Positions 25,989 through 34,830 of a DNA stretch of 64,000 nt are shown piece after piece. This stretch comes from Planomicrobium sp. YIM 101495 (GTDB lineage: Bacteria > Bacillota > Bacilli > Bacillales_A > Planococcaceae), in assembly GCF_009707665.1 (NCBI RefSeq), contig NZ_WLZW01000001.1, forward strand, positions 682,001 through 746,000, given 5' to 3'. How positions within the stretch are numbered: the stretch's first letter is position 1; each line of letters opens with the position of its first letter. The translations under genes and the position numbers were made by a program. The notes beneath the pieces were generated by a model. The model had not been told where the DNA came from, did no database searches, and saw nothing but the letters and a program-made list of their open reading frames with translations.

Positions 25989-26222
25989 TTAGTTCAAATA
26001 CTTATTCTCCCGCTTGTTTTTAATTTTGTCCGGCGTAACGTCTTCACCCGTCGGATCGATCACTTTGACATTCTCGATCGTATCGCGCATCGAATTACGG
26101 AACGTCTGCAAATATTCTTCACGAAGTGCCGCTTGTTCTTGCACTTCTTCAGGCATCAGCCCTTCAGCTTTCGATTTTTTGGAAAGCTCATTAATTCGTT
26201 TGATCTTTTCTGGAGATAACAT
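25989..26222 (-). CDS. ynzC: YnzC (DUF896)
   Basis: 77 residues from the ATG at 26222. Small helical hairpin protein; the N-terminal KIKRINELSKKSKAEGL and RNSMRDTIENVKVIDPTGEDVTP are the DUF896 signature. In Bacillus it belongs to the LexA-controlled yneA-yneB-ynzC operon. Role unknown. Confidence 0.9.
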   Translation of the reverse strand: MLSPEKIKRINELSKKSKAEGLMPEEVQEQAALREEYLQTFRNSMRDTIENVKVIDPTGEDVTPDKIKNKRENKYLN

Positions 26223-26270
26223 GAAACCCCGCCTTTCTATGCACTTATCGTACAAAAAAAGCGGGGTTTC
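26223..26270 (-). promoter_or_regulatory. ynzC leader with RBS-sequestering inverted repeat
   Basis: A perfect 10-bp inverted repeat GAAACCCCGC / GCGGGGTTTC; the right arm directly abuts the ynzC ATG and covers its ribosome site. The left arm is also part of a short GCGG / CCGC hairpin followed by seven T. The two folds exclude each other, so the arm could act in termination or in blocking translation. Confidence 0.45.
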
Positions 26271-26275
26271 CGCAA

Positions 26276-27243
<968 letters not shown>

Positions 27244-27259
27244 AATAAATTACCTCCTT

Positions 27260-27366
27260 GGAATGTATGTTCGGAATGTATGTTCCCATAATAATACGAA
27301 CAAACGTTTTTGTCAACGAGGAAATTCGAACCTATGTTTGCATTTCAATATCCGAGTTGGTATACT
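27260..27366. promoter_or_regulatory. divergent yneA/lexA promoters with four LexA boxes
   Basis: LexA (DinR) boxes of the CGAAC-n4-GTTYS type: CGAACATACATTCC (minus strand, 27273-27260), GGAACATACATTCC (27286-27273), CGAACAAACGTTTT (27297-27310) and CGAACCTATGTTTG (27327-27340). yneA promoter on the minus strand: TTGACA (27316-27311), 17 nt, TATTAT (27293-27288), with a box in the spacer. lexA promoter: TTGCAT (27338-27343), 17 nt, TATACT (27361-27366), with a box over the -35. Confidence 0.9.
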
Positions 27367-27406
27367 ATAAATAATAAATATGACGTTTCAAGAAGAGGTG
27401 AATAAA

Positions 27407-28027
27407 ATGAAAAAAGTATCCAAACGCCAAGAAGACATACTGACTTTCATAAAAGATGAGGTTCGCTCGAAAGGGTATCCACCGTCTGTCCGCGAAATCG
27501 GCGAAGCGGTTGGCCTAGCATCCAGCTCAACAGTGCACGGCCATCTAGCTCGATTGGAAAGTAAAGGCTTGATTCGTCGCGACCCGACGAAACCGAGAGC
27601 GATCGAAGTGATCGGCGTCGAAGATGAGATGGTCGAGAAGAGCGCAGTGATCCACGTTCCCCTCATTGGGAAAGTGACTGCCGGTATTCCGATCACTGCC
27701 ATCGAGAACGTCGAGGAGTACTTCCCGCTGCCGCAAAACTACGGCAATGAAGACGACCAGATTTTCATGTTGGAAATCATGGGAGAAAGTATGATCGAAG
27801 CCGGAATCTTGAACGGGGATTATGTCGTTGTTAGACAGCAGCAATCCGCGAATAACGGGGACATCGTCGTTGCAATGACCGAAGACGACGAAGCGACGGT
27901 CAAACGCTTCTTCAGGGAAGATCATTATATTCGCCTCCAGCCTGAGAACTCCTCTATGGAACCGATCATTGTCGAAAATGTCGTGATCCTTGGGAAAGTT
28001 GTCGGTGTTTACCGTCAGATCCATTAA
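27407..28027 (+). CDS. lexA: LexA, SOS repressor
   Basis: 206 residues from the ATG at 27407, preceded by AGAGGTG; the ATG at 27380 is too early for the family. N-terminal winged helix ([20 protein letters not shown]), self-cleavage site Ala92-Gly93 in VTAGIP, catalytic Ser128 in MGESMIE and Lys166 in ATVKRFF. It represses yneA-yneB-ynzC and itself; cleavage after RecA activation also commonly induces prophages. Confidence 0.97.
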   Translation: MKKVSKRQEDILTFIKDEVRSKGYPPSVREIGEAVGLASSSTVHGHLARLESKGLIRRDPTKPRAIEVIGVEDEMVEKSAVIHVPLIGKVTAGIPITAIENVEEYFPLPQNYGNEDDQIFMLEIMGESMIEAGILNGDYVVVRQQQSANNGDIVVAMTEDDEATVKRFFREDHYIRLQPENSSMEPIIVENVVILGKVVGVYRQIH

Positions 28028-28037
28028 GCAAACAACC

Positions 28038-28086
28038 AAAAGAGGGAAAGCAAACGGATTGCTCCACATGCTTTCCCTCTTTTTTA
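28038..28086. terminator. lexA terminator, bidirectional
   Basis: 15-bp stem AAAAGAGGGAAAGCA / TGCTTTCCCTCTTTT with T runs on both strands, shared with the convergent gene at 28084. Confidence 0.92.
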
Positions 28087-28515
28087 TTCATTTTGATAGA
28101 TTTCTTTATAAGCAATGACTTTCAGCGCTAGTAACTCTTCCTCGGTCAAGGTTCCTTCAAGCTTGCTGATCATCTCATCGATTGATGCATTGCCGCTCTC
28201 CAGTTCACTTTGCATTTGGGCAAGTTCTGTAACGCCGACCTTCTTAATTAACAGCCGTGCTGCGTCCCCTTTCGTCTTTACCACTAAGTCCGCACCTTCT
28301 GCTTCAGCTTTTTTCGCTTCCTCTACATATCCTGCCAATTGAGGATTTTGTTCGATATATGTTTTCGCTTGAGTTAGCTCCCTTTCCCCGACGAACTCTT
28401 CCGTCGCTTTCGCGGCAACTTGCTCAGCGGCATAATCCACTGCGAAATAATAAATTGCGCAACCGGCCGCTCCTACAATCGCAAGCACGACCAAGAGCCG
28501 TAATATCCATTTCAT
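28084..28515 (-). CDS. membrane-anchored hypothetical protein
   Basis: 143 residues from the ATG at 28515, with GGAGGG 6 nt upstream. One N-terminal membrane segment (WILRLLVVLAIVGAAGCAIYYF), then a helical domain with EGADLVVKTKGDAARLLIKKVG and the acidic motif LEGTLTEEELLALKVIAYKEIY. Resembles uncharacterised Bacillaceae proteins; no known function. Last chromosomal gene before the glnA fragment. Confidence 0.75.
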   Translation of the reverse strand: MKWILRLLVVLAIVGAAGCAIYYFAVDYAAEQVAAKATEEFVGERELTQAKTYIEQNPQLAGYVEEAKKAEAEGADLVVKTKGDAARLLIKKVGVTELAQMQSELESGNASIDEMISKLEGTLTEEELLALKVIAYKEIYQNE

Positions 28516-28600
28516 GCTCATCCCTCCACTTCTCTCTGATTTTACAGGATGCATTGGGTTGTGGGAAGTTTCATGCAACAAGCGATAGTAGTTAAAACAC

Positions 28601-28635
28601 GAAAAAACCGCCCGAGCCCCAAAGCCCCAGCGGTT
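28601..28635 (-). terminator. glnA terminator (displaced)
   Basis: Minus-strand stem starting AACCGC and ending GCGGTT, followed by six T, 8 bp past the displaced glnA stop codon. Confidence 0.75.
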
Positions 28636-28642
28636 ATTTTGA

Positions 28643-28693
28643 TTAGTACATTTTCAGATATTGTTCACGTTCCCAAGGATGTACACTTGTTCT
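28643..28693 (-). pseudogene. glnA: displaced 3' end of glnA; attL of prophage 2
   Basis: Reads in frame as the last 16 residues of glutamine synthetase, RTSVHPWEREQYLKMY, then TAA at 28643. The sequence above 28693 no longer matches GlnA. glnA lies next to the lexA-yneA region in the ancestral Bacillus order, so the fragment is its original end, cut off by an insertion. The layout mirrors the yneF case: the intact gene and the integrase should lie at the other end, beyond 64 kb. Confidence 0.8.
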
Positions 28694-28919
28694 GATTGTG
28701 TGCGATGGATATTTAACAATCTTTATCCATTTTCGACTGCGTTGTACTGCGGCTTTCACCCTTCTTCTATATATAAAGGTTTGTGTTTGTATTTGGGCAT
28801 TGGGGTAATTTTGGGGGCAATTAAAAGTCTGTTGTGGGGCAATACAAATCTACGTGTTACGGTTGGGATTAAATATGAAGAAACCCGCCAGCTTTTTTGT
28901 GCTGACGGGTTCTCTTGTA
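28694..28919. other. attL-adjacent region with repeated arm-like motifs
   Basis: No gene. Between 28791 and 28843 the sequence TTGGG(G)YAAT-like is repeated: TTTGGGCATT, TTGGGGTAAT, TGGGGGCAAT and TGTGGGGCAATA. Such direct repeats next to an att core are typical of integrase arm-type sites. A minus-strand terminator follows at 28877-28911. Confidence 0.45.
28877..28911 (-). terminator. DUF3006 gene terminator
   Basis: Minus-strand stem AACCCGTCAGC / GCTGGCGGGTT, then TCTTC. The T run is weak. Confidence 0.7.
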
Positions 28920-29159
28920 TCAATGTTTATTTTTCAATTTCTCAATCAGATCTGCAACTTCCTGTTTCCGATCTGCTGTTTCTTTTTCAAGCTTTAGGAT
29001 GTGGTAGCCAGATTCGTCTTTGCTGATCTGGACGATCGTTCCCTCTGTCAAAGAAACGGTTACTTCATTTTCCGGAATCAGCAATTGATTCTCTTCAGCA
29101 CCTTTTTCTACGAATACATAGAAGCTGTCATCCAACCGATCAAGTGTGTATCTTTTCAT
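28920..29159 (-). CDS. DUF3006 domain protein
   Basis: 79 residues from the ATG at 29159, which overlaps the stop of the hydrolase gene as TAATG, so translation is coupled. Small beta domain (RYTLDRLDDSFYVFVEKG) and a C-terminal helix. DUF3006 proteins often sit next to ComEC-like secreted hydrolases; this one is cytosolic by sequence. Function unknown. Confidence 0.85.
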   Translation of the reverse strand: MKRYTLDRLDDSFYVFVEKGAEENQLLIPENEVTVSLTEGTIVQISKDESGYHILKLEKETADRKQEVADLIEKLKNKH

Positions 29160-30748
29160 TACGCTTCGCACGCCCATCCGTCTTTGTCGCGGTCATGTTT
29201 CGATTGATATGCTGGATGACCTTGCTTAACTCCGATTGGATAATACTTGCGCATCTCAGTACAGTTTTTGAAGCTCGTTGGAGCCCCTGGAATGACATAC
29301 AAACCAGAGCCAAAGTCAGGTGCAGGCGGTTTCGGTGTCGGTTTTGGTGTCGGTTTTGGTGCAGGAGCCGGCTTCGGCGTTTCAATTACCATTTGTTTTG
29401 CTGTCGTGCTGTGTGAATTTCCATCAGTCGTTACCGTAATGTCTCCAGCAAGAGCTGTCGAGTAAACTTTCGATTTGACGTTATTCAAACGCGTCAAGAC
29501 TTCTTTATGCGGGTGGCCATAGGAATTGTCTTTTCCATAAGAAAGGACTGTGCCTGCTGGGCGCACTGCATTGATGAACGTTGCAGACGAGCTTGTATTC
29601 GAACCATGATGGCCGGCTTTCAGGTACGTAGATTTCACTTCGTACTTTGTCGTCATCGCGTTTTCAATTGATGTTCCTGCGTCACCAGTCAGCAGGAAGC
29701 TCACTTTTCCGTACTTCGCTCTCAATACAAGAGACGCGTCGTTATTATCACTTGCATTCGGCGCAGCGTTCAGCACTTGCACATCCATGACATTGTCGAA
29801 TGCCAGATTCTGGCCGGCTTTCGGCACTTCAAATGGAATGTTCTTCGCATCAATCAATTGAAGCAATTCGAGATACGTATCAGTAGTATGCGCTTTTCCA
29901 GAATCGATGAATTTCCCAACTGAGAAATTATTCAGCACAGAAATCAATCCGCCGATGTGATCGGCATCCGGATGCGTTGCAACGACGACATCCAATTTCG
30001 TCACGCCTTTCGATTTAAGGAAGGAAACGACTTTCGCCCCCTGGCTTTTCGTACCTCCATCAATCAGCATGTTCTTACCGTTGCCGGATTGAATCAGGAT
30101 CGAGTCGCCCTGTCCAACATTGATGAAGTGAACTTTTGCTTGTTTGTTGCCAGTTTCCTGGATAACCAATGCACGTGCAAGGAATGCAGTCAGTTGGCCT
30201 TTTGTAAGCTTATCATTAGGCTTATATGTCCCGTCTAGGTTTCCAACGGTAATGTTAGCCGCTACAATGCGTTTGATGTATGGATATGCAGCCATGTTCG
30301 GGCTGATGTCCTTAAACGTTTTTGAAGATTCTTGCGTCAGGTTAAATGCGCGAGAAAGAAAAATCGCCATTTGCCCACGGGTTACAATTTCTTTCGGCTT
30401 ATAGGATCCATCCGGATAACCCGAGATAATGCCTGCCTGGACAGCTGAGTTGATGTAGCCAGACCATGGCGAGCTTGCATTCACGTCTTTAAATTTAGTG
30501 TTTGTCGGTTTCCCGTCCAATCCTAGTGACTTTGCGATCATGACCGCTGCTTCTTCGCGCGTGATCAGTTTGTTTACCCCAAAGTGCGTATGCTTGCCAA
30601 CTACCCCATTTTCTAGCAAGTACGTCACATCATCGTAGAAACGATGACTGTTTGGCACATCGCTATAGACAGCCGCTTCTACATTTTTCAGTGGCATCAG
30701 AGAAAATACCAAGATGGCAGCCAGTGCTAACAGGACTATTTTCTTCAA
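29159..30748 (-). CDS. secreted SLH / ComEC-type metallohydrolase / Excalibur protein
   Basis: 529 residues. Signal peptide (IVLLALAAILVFSLMPL), three SLH repeats at about 25-190 that would bind cell-wall polymer, then a metallo-beta-lactamase domain of the ComEC/Rec2 type with VHFINVGQGDSI, THPDADHIGG, LLTGDAG and KAGHHGS. A Pro/Lys linker (PKPTPKPTPKPPAP) leads to an Excalibur calcium-binding domain (FKNCTEMRKYYPIGV, DRDKDGWACEA). All metal ligands are present, so it should be an active wall-bound nuclease or phosphodiesterase. Substrate unknown; extracellular DNA is a reasonable guess. Confidence 0.88.
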   Translation of the reverse strand: MKKIVLLALAAILVFSLMPLKNVEAAVYSDVPNSHRFYDDVTYLLENGVVGKHTHFGVNKLITREEAAVMIAKSLGLDGKPTNTKFKDVNASSPWSGYINSAVQAGIISGYPDGSYKPKEIVTRGQMAIFLSRAFNLTQESSKTFKDISPNMAAYPYIKRIVAANITVGNLDGTYKPNDKLTKGQLTAFLARALVIQETGNKQAKVHFINVGQGDSILIQSGNGKNMLIDGGTKSQGAKVVSFLKSKGVTKLDVVVATHPDADHIGGLISVLNNFSVGKFIDSGKAHTTDTYLELLQLIDAKNIPFEVPKAGQNLAFDNVMDVQVLNAAPNASDNNDASLVLRAKYGKVSFLLTGDAGTSIENAMTTKYEVKSTYLKAGHHGSNTSSSATFINAVRPAGTVLSYGKDNSYGHPHKEVLTRLNNVKSKVYSTALAGDITVTTDGNSHSTTAKQMVIETPKPAPAPKPTPKPTPKPPAPDFGSGLYVIPGAPTSFKNCTEMRKYYPIGVKQGHPAYQSKHDRDKDGWACEA

Positions 30749-31046
30749 CTTCTCTCCCCATTCCCTAAGTTTTTTGTCTTCATGGTCAATAATATATCCA
30801 TGCGCTAGGAATGTCCATACAAATTATGATAAAATAAGGAAGTAAACTAATCGAAGAGACATCGGGTATTAACTCCTACAAAAATATGCACTCCGCTATT
30901 AAAATTCATCTTCAAAATTTCTGCTGATTGCAGTTATTTGCAGAGTGAGGCATAGCATTAAATTACGGTTCAAAAAGCTATTATAGTGTGGTTTCCAAAT
31001 TCTTGTTATAATTACGAAAACAAATATGTGAAGGAGATTCTCTGAT
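30749..31046. other. divergent intergenic region
   Basis: About 300 bp with no gene. An extended -10 (TGTTATAAT, TATAAT at 31007-31012) serves the plus-strand DUF3800 gene; its -35 is poor. Confidence 0.5.
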
Positions 31047-31853
31047 ATGTGGAAAGAAAATCCTAGTATTTTGTCCGATTGGCCTGAAGAAGTGGAATAT
31101 GTTTTAGCAATTGACGAGAACGGTACAACGGACTTAAAAGGCGTTATTCACTCTCCTAACGACCTGCTTCAATGGTTCACGATATCAGGAATCCTTTTTA
31201 ATAGGAGTGAATTTATTGCTAGCCGTGACGCATTTGTAAAATTGAAACAAAAATACTGGAAAAATGGTCTTTTTAAAAATGACAGGGTTGTTTTTCATTC
31301 TAGAGATATTAGAAAAAAGATTGGCCCTTTTAATCCAAAGATTATTAATTACACTGAGTTTCTTGAAGAACTAAACTTTCTTTTGTCAGATTTAGATTAC
31401 AAAATATATACATCTTCAATTGATAAATTTGCTCATACCAGACAATATATCTCCCCTTATCCAGTGTATGAATTGTGCTTAGAGTTTGTTATCGAACGCT
31501 TCTGTCGGGAACTTAATAAAAGCGGAGCAAAAGGGATTATTGTAATGGAGTCAAGAGGTAAAAAGGAGAATAAAATTCTACTTGAGACCGCTGTTAAACT
31601 AATTGAAAACGGAAACAAGTATCATGATCCGCCATTCTTTGAGAGTATTCATAGTATAAACTTTAATCCTAAAAGAACTTTTGATAGAAAAATGTCATTC
31701 TTCCATTTAGAGATTGCCGATTTAGTCTCTTATCCTATACATCAGTACGTAAGATATCGAATAAAGGAGAATGAATACCTTAATATCGAAAACAAAATAT
31801 ATAATTATCCTGGTCATATGGGATATGGGATGAAGATATTTCCCAAACCATAA
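31047..31853 (+). CDS. DUF3800 domain protein
   Basis: 268 residues. RNase H-like fold suspected: VLAIDENGTTDLKG as first Asp strand, VVFHSRDIRKKIGPF, then IIVMESRGKKENK and LEIADLVSYPIHQY with a late Asp. These are the conserved acidic positions of the family. Strong AAGGAGA site. AT-rich and likely co-transcribed with the PemK-like gene 22 bp downstream. DUF3800 genes recur in mobile elements and defence loci; no function is established. Confidence 0.8.
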   Translation: MWKENPSILSDWPEEVEYVLAIDENGTTDLKGVIHSPNDLLQWFTISGILFNRSEFIASRDAFVKLKQKYWKNGLFKNDRVVFHSRDIRKKIGPFNPKIINYTEFLEELNFLLSDLDYKIYTSSIDKFAHTRQYISPYPVYELCLEFVIERFCRELNKSGAKGIIVMESRGKKENKILLETAVKLIENGNKYHDPPFFESIHSINFNPKRTFDRKMSFFHLEIADLVSYPIHQYVRYRIKENEYLNIENKIYNYPGHMGYGMKIFPKP

Positions 31854-31875
31854 ATTTATGAAGGAAGTGGATCAT

Positions 31876-32373
31876 TTGTCTGAACAGATTCTAAAAGCTA
31901 AACAAAGTAAATCTCAAAGCATCAACAGTTGGGTTAGAGATAAAGAGCGCCTATCACATGATTTTATCGAAGACTCAATAAACATTAAGTCTAAGCAAAT
32001 AAATATTGGAGATATATATACTTGTGAGATTGGCGAAAATATTGGTGAAGAGCAATGTAATTCCCGGCCAGTGTTAGTAGTTTCCAAGACTTTTTATAAT
32101 AACCACTCTTCAAATGTCACTGTAGTTCCATTAAGTAAAACGATATTGACTAAAGTGGTAATCAAAAATGGTAAAAGAAGAACCTCTTTAAAGGTTAGAA
32201 CACACTTTAAGTTGAAAAAGACCGATTTTCCATTCCTTGATGCAGACTCAGCTGTAAAGTGTGAACAGATTAGAAGTATTAGTAAATCTAGATTATCTGT
32301 AAAAAAAGGTACGATTGACACAGATACTTTAAAAAAAGTTCAAACTCGGCTTAAGGACTTGCTTGACCTATAA
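31876..32373 (+). CDS. PemK/MazF-like protein
   Basis: 165 residues from the TTG at 31876, chosen because AAGGAAG lies 8 nt upstream. The C-terminal 115 residues fit the PemK/MazF fold: IGDIYTCEIGENIG, NSRPVLVVSKTFYNN, VTVVPLSKTI and DADSAVKCEQIRSISKSRL. These are the substrate-contact strands of the endoribonuclease toxins. The N-terminal helix (LSEQILKAKQSKSQSINSWV) is an addition. No small antitoxin gene is seen beside it. Confidence 0.8.
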   Translation: MSEQILKAKQSKSQSINSWVRDKERLSHDFIEDSINIKSKQINIGDIYTCEIGENIGEEQCNSRPVLVVSKTFYNNHSSNVTVVPLSKTILTKVVIKNGKRRTSLKVRTHFKLKKTDFPFLDADSAVKCEQIRSISKSRLSVKKGTIDTDTLKKVQTRLKDLLDL

Positions 32374-32503
32374 AGATTAATGTTTTAAAATAATACTTAG
32401 TTCGATATTTTGCCTATCTAGTCATAGGCACTTTGCGCGAGAAATTGGTTTGAGGCTATCTCAAACGCATGCTCGATGGCATGTTGTTATTGCGCTTTTT
32501 CTT

Positions 32504-32525
32504 AGGACCCTCAGGGTCCTTTTTT
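32504..32525. terminator. bidirectional terminator
   Basis: Stem AGGACCC / GGGTCCT with a 3-nt loop and a six-T run on the plus strand, between the convergent PemK-like and endolysin genes. A second hairpin (GTTTGAG / CTCAAAC) lies just upstream. Confidence 0.85.
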
Positions 32526-33948
32526 ATTTCCATTTTTTACTTTCCATTCCACGTAAAACCATTACAGCCACTTCCGCTCGGGTTGCTTGCCGATTGGGAT
32601 AAGTCCCGTCTGTGATGCCGACTTCAACAGCTTCACCGAATTCTTTTTGCAAAGATGCAGACGGCTTTGCATGCTTATCATCTTTCTCCACTGGCTTCTC
32701 CTCCTTCTTTGGTTCTTCTTTTTTACCGCCACTGTGGACGAGCTTGCCGGATTCGTCATAGACGTTAAGGCCGGCATCATCCGCAGCCTTCTTCGCAATC
32801 GCGAAGCTCATGAACGCGCCGACTTGTGACTTCGCATCTGTCCAAGACTTCCGGACGCGGTAGAATTTCTCTCCGCCGGACGATGCTGTTTCCGCCTGCC
32901 CCTTCTGCAACCCGAGATATTCAGCAATCCCTTGAGCGATCGCCACACCTTGCACCATCAATTTTGCATCGTTCCGCATGGCCTTGATGTCGATATTCGA
33001 ATCCATGAAGCCGCCCTCGGTCAAGATGGCCGAACCTTTAAACTCCCGCACCATATGGAGGTTGCCGCCCTTGATGCCGCGATTGCCGAGCCCCATCGCT
33101 TGGACAATTTTCGGATGCACTCTATCGGCCAGTGCTTTTGATTTAGGATTCCGCGAGACAGGTGTATAAGTGAATGTTTCCACACCGCCATGATTGCCCC
33201 ATCTTCCGGTCATCGCGTTATGATGAACGCTGACCAGTACATCTGCTTTAAACGCATTGGCGCGATCGGTGCGTGTTTTCAAAGGTACGTCAGTTCTGCC
33301 TGTCGGATCGTCCAGCCGGAGCACTTCCACATTGCTGTAAGTATTCAACTCAGCAATGGCTGCCCGAACGACCTTATCATTGAACGACCATTCCCGCTCT
33401 CCTGCAGGCGTGCGCTTGCCAGCTGTATTCATGCCATGACCGGCATCGATAGCTACTTTTTTGACCACACTGCTCACTCCTTCGTCATATTTCGACAAAC
33501 CATATTGTTCAATCACTTTAATCAATTTTTCAGGATAGGCCGGATCCGTTGCGTAGCCTGCAGCAAATACAGCCTGCGCTGCCTTCCGGTAATCCGTTTC
33601 ATCGATCACTGCTGCATACCGGTTATGCTTCTCCCAATCGAGCCCATGCGTGTATTTATGAAGCAAATCTTCCACACATTCAGCGTACGATGGATACCTG
33701 CGAAATTCTGAGACAGCTGAATACCATCCCCGATCGGCGCTCCATTCCTTCGAATCTTTTGCGTAGACTTCGCCGCTCCAGCCGCTGCCCTTCTTGATGC
33801 CAAACAGATTATTGGCTTTGACAGCTAGCTCTGATGTTCCAGAAGCAGATTCGAGAATTCCTTGTGCAAGCAAAAGAGAAGGCAGCACGCCGGCCGCCTT
33901 CCCATATTTCTGCGCAATAGGCGCGAGTCGATCAATAAAGCTTGTCAT
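32524..33948 (-). CDS. modular endolysin: glucosaminidase + amidase + SPOR-like + partial SLH
   Basis: 474 residues. Residues 1-160: GH73 N-acetylglucosaminidase (LLLAQGILESASGTSELAVK, NNLFGIKKG). Residues 165-350: Amidase_3 N-acetylmuramoyl-L-alanine amidase with zinc ligands in AIDAGHG, the Glu in GEREW and HHNA, and the catalytic Glu in ILTEGGFM. About 365-410: SPOR-like repeat (FYRVRKSWTDAKSQVGAF). C terminus: the second half of an SLH repeat (GITDGTYPNRQATRAEVAVM). It cuts peptidoglycan at two bonds for host lysis. Overlaps the holin gene by 17 bp. Confidence 0.92.
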   Translation of the reverse strand: MTSFIDRLAPIAQKYGKAAGVLPSLLLAQGILESASGTSELAVKANNLFGIKKGSGWSGEVYAKDSKEWSADRGWYSAVSEFRRYPSYAECVEDLLHKYTHGLDWEKHNRYAAVIDETDYRKAAQAVFAAGYATDPAYPEKLIKVIEQYGLSKYDEGVSSVVKKVAIDAGHGMNTAGKRTPAGEREWSFNDKVVRAAIAELNTYSNVEVLRLDDPTGRTDVPLKTRTDRANAFKADVLVSVHHNAMTGRWGNHGGVETFTYTPVSRNPKSKALADRVHPKIVQAMGLGNRGIKGGNLHMVREFKGSAILTEGGFMDSNIDIKAMRNDAKLMVQGVAIAQGIAEYLGLQKGQAETASSGGEKFYRVRKSWTDAKSQVGAFMSFAIAKKAADDAGLNVYDESGKLVHSGGKKEEPKKEEKPVEKDDKHAKPSASLQKEFGEAVEVGITDGTYPNRQATRAEVAVMVLRGMESKKWK

Positions 33949-34213
33949 TTTTCTTCACGTTCGGCGCCGGTTTCTTATAATCTAGCCCTCGACGGCTATC
34001 GCTAAGACCTTCCGTAATCGGATCCGAAACAAGGCCCAGAAACACGAGGATGCTGAGTACAGTATTAAAAAGGGCTTCCGCCTGTTCTGTAAAAGCGTCG
34101 CTGATTCCATAACCAAACATACCAAGAATTTGCTGCACAAATAAAAACACCAAAGAAAAAAGCCCGACCAGGAATGGCCCGTGCTGTAGTCGTACTTTCC
34201 AGTTAACCTTCAT
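33932..34213 (-). CDS. holin, phiLC3 type
   Basis: 93 residues: two membrane segments (FLVGLFSLVFLFVQQILGM and ALFNTVLSILVFLGLV) followed by the conserved DPITEGLSDSRRGLDYKKP, the signature of Phage_holin_1. Lets the endolysin reach the wall. Sits between the second holin and the endolysin. Confidence 0.9.
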   Translation of the reverse strand: MKVNWKVRLQHGPFLVGLFSLVFLFVQQILGMFGYGISDAFTEQAEALFNTVLSILVFLGLVSDPITEGLSDSRRGLDYKKPAPNVKKNDKLY

Positions 34214-34742
34214 CTTTCGTTTCCTCCTTCTTTGCCACCTGGTGCTGTAGCATTTTGTTTTCCTCGATCAGCTTAAATTTGTCCACTTTGTCGAGCGTCT
34301 TGTCACGAATAACCATCTGTTCCTTTCCCGCCGGATCTTTGTTCAATTTCTCGAGCGCGTTGTACAACATCGGCGGAATCGGCACGCCCAGCTGTGCAGC
34401 ATTCTCCAAAATCGACAATCCTTCATTGACCAGGAAGAAGCTTGTCACGCCGAGGATGATCCAACCGCCGGTGTCTTGACCAATCTGAATGAAGAAATAC
34501 TCGACCGCTGCAGTCAACGCCAAGATGATGAACACCGCGAACTTTTTGATCAACCCTGCCATGCCGAGTGTGGAATTTAGAGACTTTGTGACATACGCCC
34601 TCAACAATCCCGTGATCATATCCAAAAACATTGCAAAAACCAAGATGACGGTGACCTCGTTAACGACTCCCGCCAAGTACGCGCCGAAGCTCGTGACGGC
34701 TGCCATTAACCCTTTCACCGCACCTACCTCCCATCTGAGCAT
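34203..34742 (-). CDS. holin, phage_holin_4 (TcdE-like) type
   Basis: 179 residues with three or four membrane segments, the typical MFLDMITGLLRAYVTKSLNS motif and LVNEGLSILENAAQLGVPIP, and a cytoplasmic Lys/Glu-rich tail. A second holin of a different family; one of the pair may be an antiholin. Confidence 0.85.
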   Translation of the reverse strand: MLRWEVGAVKGLMAAVTSFGAYLAGVVNEVTVILVFAMFLDMITGLLRAYVTKSLNSTLGMAGLIKKFAVFIILALTAAVEYFFIQIGQDTGGWIILGVTSFFLVNEGLSILENAAQLGVPIPPMLYNALEKLNKDPAGKEQMVIRDKTLDKVDKFKLIEENKMLQHQVAKKEETKDEG

Positions 34743-34802
34743 ATGACTCCTCCTTCATATTCTCACGCCCCCTTATGTGATTTTCTCTCTAGTTGGTAAT
34801 GT

Positions 34803-34829
34803 AAAAAAAGAGCGCCCATATGGACACTC
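34803..34829 (-). terminator. terminator before the lysis cassette
   Basis: Minus-strand stem GAGTGTCCAT / ATGGGCGCTC followed by seven T, 2 bp after the tail gene stop. The lysis genes would then need their own promoter or readthrough. Confidence 0.7.
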
Positions 34830-34830
34830 T

